Shown here: positions 28,408 to 37,781 of the stretch, one piece after another | Layout: every line of letters begins with the position of its first letter | Numbering within the stretch: position 1 is the stretch's first letter | Origin: Pseudomonas sp. B21-056 | Lineage (GTDB): Bacteria; Pseudomonadota; Gammaproteobacteria; Pseudomonadales; Pseudomonadaceae | NCBI RefSeq assembly: GCF_026016325.1 | Contig: NZ_CP087203.1 | Span: forward strand, 3,906,001-3,970,000 | DNA: 64,000 nt | Direction: 5' to 3' | The notes under the pieces: generated by a model | Seen by the model: the letters and a program-made list of their open reading frames with translations, nothing else | Told to the model about the DNA's origin: nothing | Databases searched by the model: none | Made by a program: the position numbers and the translations under genes

Positions 28408-28851
28408 ATGGCTGGCTTCGGGCTTCGCCCTCCGCTGTTCGAACGCCTGGCCAGCCAGGCGGATGAGCACGGCCGGGTGTTCGACCGGCAGGCGTTGCAG
28501 GATTCGGTTCACGCCGAACTGCAGCGCCTGTTCAACACCCGACGCGGCCCCCAGGCACTGACCGAACCACCGAGCATCCTCGATTACGGCATTGCCGACT
28601 GGACCGCGTTGCAACAGCAGCGCAGCGATGACCGGCGCTTGCTGACCCGGGAGATACACCAGGCCATCAGCCATTTCGAACCTCGCCTGCAACTGGGCGA
28701 GGTCCAGGTCGTCCCGGTACCGGGCCACCCGCAACAACTGAGCATACGGCTGTTGGGAGTGCTGCGCGGCGACGTGCACGCATGGCCCGTGGCATTTGTC
28801 ATCGAGCACGCTGGCGACGGTCTTGAGGTGCGACATGAGCGACTCGATTGA
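28408..28851 (+). CDS. tssE: Type VI baseplate protein TssE (gp25-like)
   Basis: 147 residues. Gp25/lysozyme-like fold protein of the baseplate wedge. N-terminal LFERL motif, then LLNTR-like RLFNTRRG and PSILDYGIAD, the usual TssE signature region. Its 3' end overlaps the tssF start by 17 bp. Confidence 0.93.
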   Translation: MAGFGLRPPLFERLASQADEHGRVFDRQALQDSVHAELQRLFNTRRGPQALTEPPSILDYGIADWTALQQQRSDDRRLLTREIHQAISHFEPRLQLGEVQVVPVPGHPQQLSIRLLGVLRGDVHAWPVAFVIEHAGDGLEVRHERLD

Positions 28852-30625
28852 CCCGCAACTGCTGGACTACTACCAGCGCGAACTGACCTGGCTGCGGCAT
28901 GCCGGGAGCCTGTTCGCCGAACGCTACCCCAAGGTTGCCCGGCGCCTGGAACTGTCCCCCGGCGAATGCCCGGACCCGCACGTCGAACGGCTGCTGGAAG
29001 GCTTCGCGCTGCTGGCCGCCCGCCTGCAACGGCGACTGGACGACGACTACGCCGAGTTCAGCGATGCCTTGCTCGAACAGCTTTATCCCCTGGCCATGCG
29101 GCCACTGCCTTCGTGCGCAATCGTGCAGTTCGAGCCCGACCCGAGCAAAGGCAACCTCGACGACGGCTACCCCCTGCCCCGGGACACGCCACTGTTCGTC
29201 ACCACGGACAAGGGCCAGAGCATTCACTTTCGCACCACCGCCGCCGTGCACCTGTGGCCGCTGGCAGTCAGCGAAGCCGTGCTGCTGGGCAGTGACGAGG
29301 CCCAGGCGCTGACCGGCGTGGTCCAGGCGCGTTCGGCCTTGCGCCTGAACCTGCGCTGCCTGGGCGAGCGTCAATGGTCGACGCTGGGGATCGACTACCT
29401 GCGGGTGCACCTGGCGGCTTCGCCGATGATCAACGCCTGGCTGTACGACCTGCTCGGCGCCCACACGGTCAAGGTCCTGGCCGGTGCGCCGGGCAGCGTG
29501 CCGGAACCGTTGGCCGGCCTGCCGCAGGTCGTCGGTTTCGCCAGCGATGAAGTCCTGCTGCCGGACGAAGATGGCGTGCATCCGGGCATGCGCCTGCTGG
29601 CGGAATACTTTGCCTTCCCTGACAAGTTCGGCTTCTTCGACCTGCCCCTGGCCGGAGCAACCAGCGACAGTTCGTCCCTGTACCTGTACATCGTTTTTGA
29701 TCGCGCCCCTGCCAGTCGCCTGCCGCTCCAGGCCAGCGACATCGCCCTGGGCTGCACGCCGGTGATCAACCTGTTTCCCCGGACCAGCGAACCGCTGCGC
29801 CCGGACGGCACCCGCAGCGAATATCGGCTGGTGGCCGACAGTCACCGGGAAAACAGTGTCGAGATCCACAGCATCCGCACCATGCGCGCCACGTCCAGCC
29901 AGGGCGTGCGCAAGGTGCCGGCCTATTACGGCAGCCAGCACGGCAACGACCAGACCTGCTATTGGCATGCGCGGCGGGTCAGCGGCATGAGCCCGAACCG
30001 GCTGGGCACCGACTTGATGGTCAGCCTGGTGGACACCCAGCTCGACCCGCTCGCCGATACCCGCGACTACAGCCTCACCGCCGAACTGCTGTGCACCAGC
30101 CGGCACCTGGCCCAGAGCCTGCCGGCGGGCACGCCGCTGGGTTTCGAGCGTCCGGGCCCGGTGGCCTGGGCGCGCCTGCGCAACCCGCCGAGCCCACAGA
30201 GCCTGCCACGGCTGGACGGTGAATCGCGCTGGCGGCTGGTGTCGCAGTTGACCCTCAACCATTTGTCCCTGGTGGAAGGCCCCCAGGCGCTGGATGCGCT
30301 GCGCGAGATTCTGGAACTGCACAACCTGCGGGACGAGGCCAGCGCCCGCCGTCAGATCGAAGGAGTCATGGGCCTGGGTTGCGACCGGGTCATCGCCCAT
30401 GTCGGCGAAGACGCCTGGCGCGGCTGGCGCAACGGCCTGGAAGTACGCCTGCAACTCGATCCGCAGCATTTCGTCGGCAGCAGCGCCGTGCTCTTCTCCG
30501 GGGTACTGGCGCAGTTCTTCTCACTGTATGCCACCGCCAATCGCTTCGTGCGCACGGTACTGGTTCAGTCCGACAGGGAGGTGAAAACGTGGCAACCCCA
30601 AGCCGGCAAACCCCTGACACTCTGA
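28835..30625 (+). CDS. tssF: Type VI baseplate protein TssF
   Basis: 596 residues from ATG 28835 (MSDSIDPQLLDYYQRELTWL), the family opening DxxLLxYYxRELxxLR. Also typical are FAERYPKVARRLEL and DPHVERLLEGFALLAARLQ. It forms the wedge with TssE, TssG and TssK. It overlaps tssE at the 5' end and tssG by 37 bp at the 3' end. Confidence 0.95.
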   Translation: MSDSIDPQLLDYYQRELTWLRHAGSLFAERYPKVARRLELSPGECPDPHVERLLEGFALLAARLQRRLDDDYAEFSDALLEQLYPLAMRPLPSCAIVQFEPDPSKGNLDDGYPLPRDTPLFVTTDKGQSIHFRTTAAVHLWPLAVSEAVLLGSDEAQALTGVVQARSALRLNLRCLGERQWSTLGIDYLRVHLAASPMINAWLYDLLGAHTVKVLAGAPGSVPEPLAGLPQVVGFASDEVLLPDEDGVHPGMRLLAEYFAFPDKFGFFDLPLAGATSDSSSLYLYIVFDRAPASRLPLQASDIALGCTPVINLFPRTSEPLRPDGTRSEYRLVADSHRENSVEIHSIRTMRATSSQGVRKVPAYYGSQHGNDQTCYWHARRVSGMSPNRLGTDLMVSLVDTQLDPLADTRDYSLTAELLCTSRHLAQSLPAGTPLGFERPGPVAWARLRNPPSPQSLPRLDGESRWRLVSQLTLNHLSLVEGPQALDALREILELHNLRDEASARRQIEGVMGLGCDRVIAHVGEDAWRGWRNGLEVRLQLDPQHFVGSSAVLFSGVLAQFFSLYATANRFVRTVLVQSDREVKTWQPQAGKPLTL

Positions 30626-31614
30626 ACCTGAGCCAACGCCTGCGACACGATCCGCAGAGCTTCGAATGGCTCCAGGCGCTGTTGCTGCTGGAGCGTGAGC
30701 ATCCCCAGGCCGAGCCCCTGGGCAGCGGCACCGCGCCCCACGCCGAAGCGTTACGCCTGCGTGGACCATTGACGCCGCTGTTCGCCGCCAGTGAAGTCGA
30801 GCACCTGAGCCAGGCACCCGATTCGCCACCCGTGCTGACCACGCCGATCTTCGGCCTCGGCGGCCCCGACGGCCCGTTGCCCTATGCCTATCAGGAATGG
30901 CTGCAGCAACGGGCGCGAGCGCGGGATCATGCGCCGGCGGAATTTCTCGATCTGTTCCAGCATCGCCTGCTCAGCCTGCTCTACAAAGTGATGCGCAAGC
31001 ACCGCATCGCCCTGGGCTTCACCGCCCCGGGCGCCTCCGCCGTACAGGCCCAACTGCGCGCGCTGACCGGCCTGCTGCCCAAGGCCTTGCAGGAACGCCA
31101 GGCCGCCCCCGATTCCGCCGTACTGGCATGCACCGCGCTGTACGCCGATGGCCGGCGTTCCCTGGCCGGATTCGCGGCCATCGTCCGCGAGCAGTTCGGC
31201 TTGCCAGTGGAGCTGACCGCGTATGAAGGTGGCTGGCGCGAAATCCCGCCAGCCAGCCGTAGCCGCTTGCAACCGGGCGGTCGCAACCTGCGCCTGGGTC
31301 GTAGCGCAGTGGCCGGTACCCGGGTCTGGGACGAGCATGCCGGCGTGCGCCTGACCCTCGGCCCATTGAATGCAGCCCAGGCCGGCGGATTGTTGCCCAA
31401 CGGCGAAACCCATCCGCTGCTCGCCAGCCTGTATGCCCTGTATTTCGGCCCCGACCTGGATTGCACCCTGGTGCTGTTGATCCGCGGTGCCGGCCCGTTG
31501 CAACTGGGCCATCAGGCCCCGCCTCGACTGAACTGGAACGGCGGCCTGCAACGGCAGTCGAGCCTGGCCGTGCAACGGATCGAAACCCGCCTTCGTCAGC
31601 CGGAGATCGCCTGA
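30589..31614 (+). CDS. tssG: Type VI baseplate protein TssG
   Basis: 341 residues from a GTG at 30589, chosen because GACAGGGAGGTGAAAAC precedes it and it gives VATPSRQTPD, just ahead of the conserved LRHDPQSFEWLQALLLLE. A TssG-type segment FGLGGPDGPLP follows. The open frame upstream of this point lies inside tssF and is not part of the gene. Wedge partner of TssF; clpV starts 2 bp after the stop. Confidence 0.93.
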   Translation: MATPSRQTPDTLNLSQRLRHDPQSFEWLQALLLLEREHPQAEPLGSGTAPHAEALRLRGPLTPLFAASEVEHLSQAPDSPPVLTTPIFGLGGPDGPLPYAYQEWLQQRARARDHAPAEFLDLFQHRLLSLLYKVMRKHRIALGFTAPGASAVQAQLRALTGLLPKALQERQAAPDSAVLACTALYADGRRSLAGFAAIVREQFGLPVELTAYEGGWREIPPASRSRLQPGGRNLRLGRSAVAGTRVWDEHAGVRLTLGPLNAAQAGGLLPNGETHPLLASLYALYFGPDLDCTLVLLIRGAGPLQLGHQAPPRLNWNGGLQRQSSLAVQRIETRLRQPEIA

Positions 31615-31615
31615 A

Positions 31616-34159
31616 ATGGAACTGGCCAGCCTGATCGGACGCCTCAACCCGGACAACCGCCGCGCCCTGGAACGGGCCGCGCAGCGCTGTATGCAGCGCA
31701 GTCATCACTACGTGGAAATCGAGCATCTGCTGCTGGAGTTGCTGGACATCGAAGGCGGCGACTTCGCCTGCCTGCTGCCGCGCTTCGGGCTTGAGCGTGA
31801 CGCGGTGGCGGCAGAAACCAACAAGGCCCTGGACCTGTTCAAGGCCGGCAGCACCCGCACCCCCGCCCTGTCGGCGCAGACCATCGGCCTTTTGGAAGAC
31901 GCCGTGGTCCAGGCCAGCGTGCTCGGCCTGGACAGCATCCGCTCGGGGCTGTTGCTGCTGGCGCTGCTGGACCGTGATGAGCGCCGTAGCCTGTTGCTCA
32001 ACAGCGCCTCGTCGCTGCTGCGCATTCCACGGGATGCCTTGCGCACGCATCTGCTGGAGTGGACCGAAAGCTCCCGGGAGCATGTCGGCGTCCCACGTGC
32101 GGCCAAACCCGGGCAGGCGCCGCAAAAACAGGACCCGGTACTCGACCAGTACACCCAGGACCTGACCGATGATGCCCGTAACGGCCGCATCGACCCCATC
32201 GTCGGGCGCGACGGTGAGATCCGCCAATGCATCGATATCCTGCTCAGGCGCCGGCAGAACAACCCGATCCTGGTGGGCGCACCGGGCGTCGGCAAGACCG
32301 CCGTGGTCGAAGGCCTGGCCCTGCGCATCGCTGCCGGGGATGTGCCGCCATCGTTGCAAGAGGTCACGCTGCGGGTGCTCGATCTCGGCCTGTTGCAGGC
32401 CGGCGCGGGGGTCAAGGGTGAATTCGAGCAACGCCTCAAAGGCGTGATCGACGCGGTGCGCAGCGCCGAGAAACCGATCATCCTGTTCATCGACGAAGCC
32501 CATACCTTGATTGGTGCCGGTGGCGCAGAGGGCGGCAGCGACGCGGCCAACCTGCTCAAGCCGGCCCTGGCCCGGGGCGAGCTGCGCACCCTGGCCGCCA
32601 CTACCTGGTTGGAGTACAAGAAATACTTCGAGAAAGACCCGGCCCTGGCCCGCCGCTTCCAACTGGTGCAGGTCGAAGAGCCGGACGAACTCACCGCCGT
32701 GGAAATGCTCCGTGGCGTGGCCAGCAAACTGGAGCAGCACCACGGCGTGCAGGTGTTGGATGCGGCGATCCACGAAGCGGTGAAACTCTCCCACCGCTAC
32801 ATTTCCGGACGGCAACTGCCGGACAAGGCCATCAGCGTGCTCGACACCGCCTGCGCCCGGGTCGCCCTCGGCCAGCACGACGTGCCGCCCCCCCTGGAAA
32901 GCCTGCGTCACCGGCAGAACAGCCTCAAGGACGAAGTCGAACGGCTGCGCCGTGAGCAGGCCACCGGGCTGGACCATCGCGAACGCATCACCCTGCTGGA
33001 AGGCGAATCCACCCACAACGTGCAGGCCATCCGCGAACTGGAAACCCGCTGGGGCGAAGAACGCGAAGCCGTGCGCGAACTGCTCGACACCCGGCGCGAA
33101 CTGCTGGCCCTGAGCGAACGCGCCGACGCTGAAAAAGCCGACACCGAAGTCGACAATCGCATCGACCACCTGGCCGCCGAACTGCTGCGCCTGGAAGCCG
33201 GCCTCGATGCCATTCGCCAGGACGATCCGCTGGTGCCCGAGCAGGTGGACAGCAAGACCGTGGCCGCCGTGATCGCCGGCTGGACCGGCATCCCCGTCGG
33301 CAAGATGCTCGCCGATGAAGCCCATGCCGTGCGCACCCTCGGTCAGCGCATGGGCCAACGGGTGATGGGCCAGGCCACCGCGCTCAATACCATCGCCCAG
33401 CGCCTGCAAGCCTACCGCGCCGGCCTCACCGACCCGCAGAAACCGGTGGGTGTGTTCCTGTTGGTGGGCCCTACCGGGGTGGGCAAGACCGAAACCGCTT
33501 ATGCGTTGGCCGATGCCTTGTACGGCGGCGAACGCAACCTGATCAGCATCAACCTTTCGGAGTACCAGGAAGCCCATACCGTCAGCCAACTCAAAGGCGC
33601 CCCACCCGGCTACGTCGGTTACGGCAGCGGCGGCGTGCTCACCGAGGCAGTGCGGCGCAAGCCCTATTCGGTGGTGCTGCTGGATGAAATCGAAAAGGCC
33701 CACCCCGATGTGCTCGAGGCGTTCTACAACGTCTTCGACAAGGGCCTGATGGAGGACGGCACCGGCCTGGTGGTGGATTTCAAGAACACCGTGATGCTCG
33801 CCACCAGCAACGTCGGCGCCGAATTGCTGCTGGACACACCGGCCGCGCAACTGGGCAGCGATGCCTTCAACGAGGCCTTGCACAAGGTACTGCTGCAAGC
33901 GTTTCGTCCGGCGTTCCTGGCACGCATGACGGTGGTGGCGTATCGGCCGCTGGATGAGGCGACGCTGGAAGGGATCGTGTTGGCGAAACTGGAGAAATTG
34001 CGCGGGCGCTACAAGGCGGCGACGGGCAAGCAGTTCGAGTTCGATGCCGGGATCGTCAAGGCCGTACTCGCCAAGTGCAGCGCGGCGGGGGCGCGGGATG
34101 TCGAGAACGTGTTGATGACGCAGGTGACGGGGAAGTTGGCGGAGTGGGTGTTGGAATAA
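31616..34159 (+). CDS. clpV: Type VI sheath-recycling AAA+ ATPase ClpV (TssH)
   Basis: 847 residues. An N-terminal Clp-N domain (about 1-150), then D1 with Walker A GAPGVGKT and Walker B LFIDEAHTLIGAGG, a coiled-coil middle domain rich in Arg/Glu (about 430-520), and D2 with GPTGVGKTETAYAL and LLDEIEKAHPDV. It strips contracted TssBC sheath for reuse. ClpV-type rather than ClpB is supported by position and by the GGAEGGSDAANLLKP segment. Two base pairs after tssG. Confidence 0.96.
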   Translation: MELASLIGRLNPDNRRALERAAQRCMQRSHHYVEIEHLLLELLDIEGGDFACLLPRFGLERDAVAAETNKALDLFKAGSTRTPALSAQTIGLLEDAVVQASVLGLDSIRSGLLLLALLDRDERRSLLLNSASSLLRIPRDALRTHLLEWTESSREHVGVPRAAKPGQAPQKQDPVLDQYTQDLTDDARNGRIDPIVGRDGEIRQCIDILLRRRQNNPILVGAPGVGKTAVVEGLALRIAAGDVPPSLQEVTLRVLDLGLLQAGAGVKGEFEQRLKGVIDAVRSAEKPIILFIDEAHTLIGAGGAEGGSDAANLLKPALARGELRTLAATTWLEYKKYFEKDPALARRFQLVQVEEPDELTAVEMLRGVASKLEQHHGVQVLDAAIHEAVKLSHRYISGRQLPDKAISVLDTACARVALGQHDVPPPLESLRHRQNSLKDEVERLRREQATGLDHRERITLLEGESTHNVQAIRELETRWGEEREAVRELLDTRRELLALSERADAEKADTEVDNRIDHLAAELLRLEAGLDAIRQDDPLVPEQVDSKTVAAVIAGWTGIPVGKMLADEAHAVRTLGQRMGQRVMGQATALNTIAQRLQAYRAGLTDPQKPVGVFLLVGPTGVGKTETAYALADALYGGERNLISINLSEYQEAHTVSQLKGAPPGYVGYGSGGVLTEAVRRKPYSVVLLDEIEKAHPDVLEAFYNVFDKGLMEDGTGLVVDFKNTVMLATSNVGAELLLDTPAAQLGSDAFNEALHKVLLQAFRPAFLARMTVVAYRPLDEATLEGIVLAKLEKLRGRYKAATGKQFEFDAGIVKAVLAKCSAAGARDVENVLMTQVTGKLAEWVLE

Positions 34160-34187
34160 TTTCATTGTCGTTGGAGGAAACATCATC

Positions 34188-34754
34188 ATGTTGAAGGCCA
34201 GTCTCGAACAGCACAATCGCCACCTTCGCCCCACTTTTCCCACTGCCCATACCGGCATTGAGACCTTCGACCTGAGCCTTGACCTTGATCGGGACTTGTT
34301 GGCATTGGTCGAAGGCACCACCCATCGCGCCTACTACCTGCCCTGGAATATGGACTCGGGTCTTTACGTCGACCTCCCCGCGCATCCGACAGGCAATGAT
34401 CCCCTGTTGTTTCTCACCGCAAACCTGACGGGATGCTGCGTGGGCATTCAGAACTTCGGTGGCTTCATCAGGGTCAGGCACTACAACCTGTACACCTCTG
34501 GAAACCAGAATCCGGTTTTTTCCCAAGACGATCTTTTCCGTTACGGCACCAACATTTCCTGGCTGTTGCCTGCGGATAAATACAATGTCGGCGCAATACA
34601 ACGGGCAGCCCCCTATACCCATCAGGGTCCTTGGGCCGAAGCGGTCTTGTGGGGCGAGTACGTCGCCACTTATTGGCCATTCACGTCGAAATGGCACTTT
34701 TACTACCAGAACGGCAACAGCAACAAAGTTATCCATGAACTGAATTATCAATAA
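34188..34754 (+). CDS. Uncharacterised T6SS-linked protein; candidate Cys-His deamidase-type effector
   Basis: 188 residues, no family recognised with certainty. It has a strong ribosome site (TTGGAGGAAAC), starts 28 bp after clpV and ends 11 bp before vgrG, so it is in the operon. There is no signal peptide or membrane helix; it is rich in Tyr, Trp, Asn and Phe. Residues 80-98 read LTGCCVGIQNFGGFIRVRH: a Cys (83) in an L-T-G-C motif and a His (98) exactly 15 residues on. CNF1-type deamidases use an LSGC motif and a His 15 residues later (Cys866/His881), and BLF1 is similar. Sampled lines are about 52% GC against well over 60% for neighbours, a sign of transfer. The effector role is inference from position plus motif. 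Confidence 0.75.
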   Translation: MLKASLEQHNRHLRPTFPTAHTGIETFDLSLDLDRDLLALVEGTTHRAYYLPWNMDSGLYVDLPAHPTGNDPLLFLTANLTGCCVGIQNFGGFIRVRHYNLYTSGNQNPVFSQDDLFRYGTNISWLLPADKYNVGAIQRAAPYTHQGPWAEAVLWGEYVATYWPFTSKWHFYYQNGNSNKVIHELNYQ

Positions 34755-34765
34755 CAGGTCGCCCG

Positions 34766-36775
34766 ATGCCCCGCGACACCGACAGTAACGCCACTCTCTC
34801 ACTCACCGCCGCCACGGTGTCGGCGCTGTTTCCTGAATCATTGTCCGGTGAAGAGCGCCTCAATGCTCTGGGCTCGCATATCCTCAATGGCGTCGTCGAC
34901 GGCGCCCCGCTGACGCTCGCCAGCGCAGTCGCCAGCCATGTCACCACCACCCTGCACAAGGACGCCCTGCTGCGCCCGTTGGATTGGCTGGTCGCCGAAA
35001 TCCGCCAGCTTCCCGCCGACGCCACCGCCGAGCGCTATCAACTGCTGCTCAGGCCCTGGCTCTGGTGGTTGAGCCTGGCCAGCAACAACCGCGTGTTCCA
35101 GAACCTCGCCACCTCGGACATCGTCACGACGATTTTCAAGGCCCACGCGTTTACCGATTTCCAGCTCAAGCTCAGCGGCAGCTACACGCCGAGGGAATAT
35201 TGCGTGCAGTACGGCGAAACCGATCTGGCCTTCGTCTCGCGCTTGATGGAGGAAGACGGGATTTTCTGGTTCTTCAGCCATGAAGCCGGCAAGCACACCC
35301 TGGTGCTGGCCGACAGCAACGACGCCTTCGCACCGATTCCCAACGGGCCGACAGTGAACTATCTCGGGCAAGGAATGGGCAAGCGGGAACTGCATGGCAT
35401 CCGCTCGGGGCACGTGTCCCTGCAAGCGGTGGCCGGGGTCTATCAGACGACCGATTATGAATTCACCACGCCGACGACCTCGCTCTACAGCCAGGCCGAA
35501 GCCGTGGCCGGACCCAGCTCGATGTACGACCATCCGGGCGGCTATAACGCCAAGGCCCAGGGCGATGCGCTGACCAAGCAGCGGGTGGACGGTTTGCGCA
35601 GCCAGGCGCAGCGGTTTGTCGGCGAAAGCGATTGCCGCTGGCTGGTGCCGGGGTATTGGTTCACCCTCGCCGGCCATGAAGACCCGTCGCTGAATATCGA
35701 CTGGGTGGTGACCTCGGTCAGCCACGAAGCCAGTCACGACAGCTACCGCAATCGCTTCGAAGCGATCCCCAAGGCCACGCCATATCGACCCGCCCGCCTA
35801 ACGCCGAAACCGCGCATGCACACCCAGACGGCGCTGGTGGTGGGCAAGGCCGGCGAAGAAATCTGGACCGATGAATACGGGCGGATCAAGTTGCAGTTTC
35901 CCTGGGACCGCACCGGCAAGAACGACGAAACCTCGTCCTGCTGGGTGCGGGTGGTCCTGCCCTGGAGCGGCAAGGGTTTTGGCATGCAGTTCGTGCCCCG
36001 GATCGGCCAGGAAGTCATCGTCACCTTCATCGATGGCGACCCCGACCGACCGCTGGTGACCGGCTGCGTCTACAACGGCGACAACGCCCTGCCCTACGCG
36101 CTGCCGGCGAATCAGACCCAGTCCGGGATCAAGACCAACTCGTCCAAGGGTGGCGGCGGCTTCAACGAGCTGCGCTTCGAAGACAAGAAAGACGCCGAGG
36201 AGGTGTTTCTCCAGGCCCAGAAGGACTTCAACATCAACGTGCTCAACGACACCACCGCCACCGTCGGCCACGACGAAACCCTGACCGTGCAGAACGCCCG
36301 CACCCGCACGGTGAAGGATGGCGACGAGACCGTCACCCTGGAAAAAGGCAAGCGCAGCGTGACGATCCAGACCGGCAGCGACAGCCTCGATGTGAAAGAC
36401 ACCCGCAGCGTGACGGTGGGCTCGGACCAGAACCACAGCACCGGCGGCAACTACACGCACAAGGTCACCGGCAACTACGAACTGACGGTGGACGGCAACC
36501 TGACCATCAAGGTCAGCGGCACCCTGACCCTGCAGAGCGGCGGCAGCTTCGCGATCAAGAGCGGCGCGGACCTGGCAGCCCAGGCCAGCACCTCCATCAG
36601 CCAGAAGGCCGGCACCGCCTTGAGCAACCAGGCCGGTACCTCGCTGGAGAACAAGGCCGGCACCACCCTGACCAACGACGCCGGCATCAGCCTGGTGAAC
36701 AAGGCCGCCGCCGAACAGACAGTGGACGGCGGCGGCATGCTGACCATCAAGGGCGGCCTGGTGAAGGTCAACTGA
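34766..36775 (+). CDS. vgrG: Type VI spike protein VgrG (TssI)
   Basis: 669 residues. The gp27-like part has YTPREYCVQYGETDLAFVSR and EEDGIFWFF; the gp5 OB-fold part has DEYGRIKLQFPWDR, SCWVRVVLPWSG and FVPRIGQEVIVTF with DGDPDRPLVTG. A beta-helical needle with repeating TVTLEKG/VTVGS units follows. There is no extra enzymatic C-terminal domain, so it would deliver separate cargo. The first ~60 residues (MPRDTDSNATL...) precede the usual start and help recruit nothing known. Eleven bases after the candidate effector, 13 before the MORN-like gene. Confidence 0.95.
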   Translation: MPRDTDSNATLSLTAATVSALFPESLSGEERLNALGSHILNGVVDGAPLTLASAVASHVTTTLHKDALLRPLDWLVAEIRQLPADATAERYQLLLRPWLWWLSLASNNRVFQNLATSDIVTTIFKAHAFTDFQLKLSGSYTPREYCVQYGETDLAFVSRLMEEDGIFWFFSHEAGKHTLVLADSNDAFAPIPNGPTVNYLGQGMGKRELHGIRSGHVSLQAVAGVYQTTDYEFTTPTTSLYSQAEAVAGPSSMYDHPGGYNAKAQGDALTKQRVDGLRSQAQRFVGESDCRWLVPGYWFTLAGHEDPSLNIDWVVTSVSHEASHDSYRNRFEAIPKATPYRPARLTPKPRMHTQTALVVGKAGEEIWTDEYGRIKLQFPWDRTGKNDETSSCWVRVVLPWSGKGFGMQFVPRIGQEVIVTFIDGDPDRPLVTGCVYNGDNALPYALPANQTQSGIKTNSSKGGGGFNELRFEDKKDAEEVFLQAQKDFNINVLNDTTATVGHDETLTVQNARTRTVKDGDETVTLEKGKRSVTIQTGSDSLDVKDTRSVTVGSDQNHSTGGNYTHKVTGNYELTVDGNLTIKVSGTLTLQSGGSFAIKSGADLAAQASTSISQKAGTALSNQAGTSLENKAGTTLTNDAGISLVNKAAAEQTVDGGGMLTIKGGLVKVN

Positions 36776-36788
36776 CGGGAGTGCAACG

Positions 36789-37331
36789 ATGGCCTCGAAG
36801 CAACTCGATGTGGAAAGTGGCGACAGCCAACTGAACGGTCAATTGATCGACGGCCACCTCGACGGCCCGCTGCACATCGAAGAAGCCCGGCGCCCGCAAG
36901 CGAAACTCAACTACAGCCGGGGTGAACTGCAAGGCACCAGCACCTTGTACCACCCCAATGGCAAGGTCTCGGCGGTGTTGCCGTTTGTGCAAGGCAAACT
37001 GCAGGGCGTGGCGAGCTTCTACGCGGCCGAAGGCGGATTGCAGCGCCAGGCCACTTATCGCGGCGGGTTGCTGCACGGTGAAGCCAACAACTATTTCCCG
37101 GATGGGCAACTGGCCGAGGCCGAGTTCTATCGCGACGGCGTGCGCGACGGCCGCTATCGCCGCCTGCACCCCAACGGCAACCCGGCGGTCGAGGCCCGTT
37201 ACCTCAACGGCCAACTGCTGGAACCGGCCCACGCCTACGCCGAGGATGGGCGACCATTGGATGCGGATGGCAAGCCGATCTCTCGGATACGCTGGTGGTT
37301 CAGGCGCTGGAATGATCCGGCGCAGGCCTGA
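36789..37331 (+). CDS. YwqK/MORN-repeat protein downstream of vgrG
   Basis: 180 residues made of about five or six degenerate MORN/YwqK-type beta-hairpin repeats of the pattern Y-x-x-G-x-L-x-G-x-x-x-x-Y-x-x-x-G: for example YSRGELQGTSTLYHPNGK, YRGGLLHGEANNYFPDGQ and YRDGVRDGRYRRLHPNGN. No signal peptide. Such proteins are often annotated as YwqK-family antitoxins and occur as immunity or accessory genes in T6SS vgrG islands. Which role applies here is unknown. Ribosome site GACGGGAGTG; last gene of the rightward operon before the REPIN array. Confidence 0.82.
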   Translation: MASKQLDVESGDSQLNGQLIDGHLDGPLHIEEARRPQAKLNYSRGELQGTSTLYHPNGKVSAVLPFVQGKLQGVASFYAAEGGLQRQATYRGGLLHGEANNYFPDGQLAEAEFYRDGVRDGRYRRLHPNGNPAVEARYLNGQLLEPAHAYAEDGRPLDADGKPISRIRWWFRRWNDPAQA

Positions 37332-37390
37332 GCTCCTTGCTGCTGTAGGACCTTGCAGGGGACACAAGACCTGAAGCCACCGGAAAACCC

Positions 37391-37699
37391 GGTGGGAGCG
37401 AGCCTGCTCGCGATGGCTATCTGTCAGTTACATTAATATTGGCTGAGCCACCGCTATCGCGAGCAGGCTCGCTCCCACATGGGTTCCGGGCTGGGCGCAG
37501 GATCTCCATCCACCGCCAATCCCCTGTGGGAGCGAGCCTGCTCGCGATGGCTATCTGTCAGTTACATTAATATTGGCTGAGCTACCGCTATCGCGAGCAG
37601 GCTCGCTCACACATGGGTTCCGGGCTGGACACAAGATCTCCATCCACCGCCAATCCCCCGTGGGAGCGAGCTTGCTCGCGATGGCTATCTGTCAGTTAC
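37391..37699. repeat. Second tandem REPIN array with the same 134-bp unit as the array at 2517
   Basis: Unit starts fall at about 37391, 37525 and 37659 (period 134). By eye a unit here differs from a unit at 3052 at about four of 134 positions, linkers included, and both arrays have the same orientation. The arrays lie 34 kb apart and flank acnB and the T6SS locus. The gap 37332-37781 otherwise holds no gene. Confidence 0.92.
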
Positions 37700-37781
37700 C
37701 GCTTTTCAAAAGTGAGCCGCTGTAAAAGCGGAACCATAATCAGCCGTTACCGCAGCAATGGATATGTACCCGGTCAACAAG

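Noticed and set aside
31019..34321. 1100-codon open frame antisense to tssG-clpV
   Set aside because: Opposite a clearly coding AAA+ gene; the translation has no domain and is Gln/His/Gly-rich, the usual shadow pattern.
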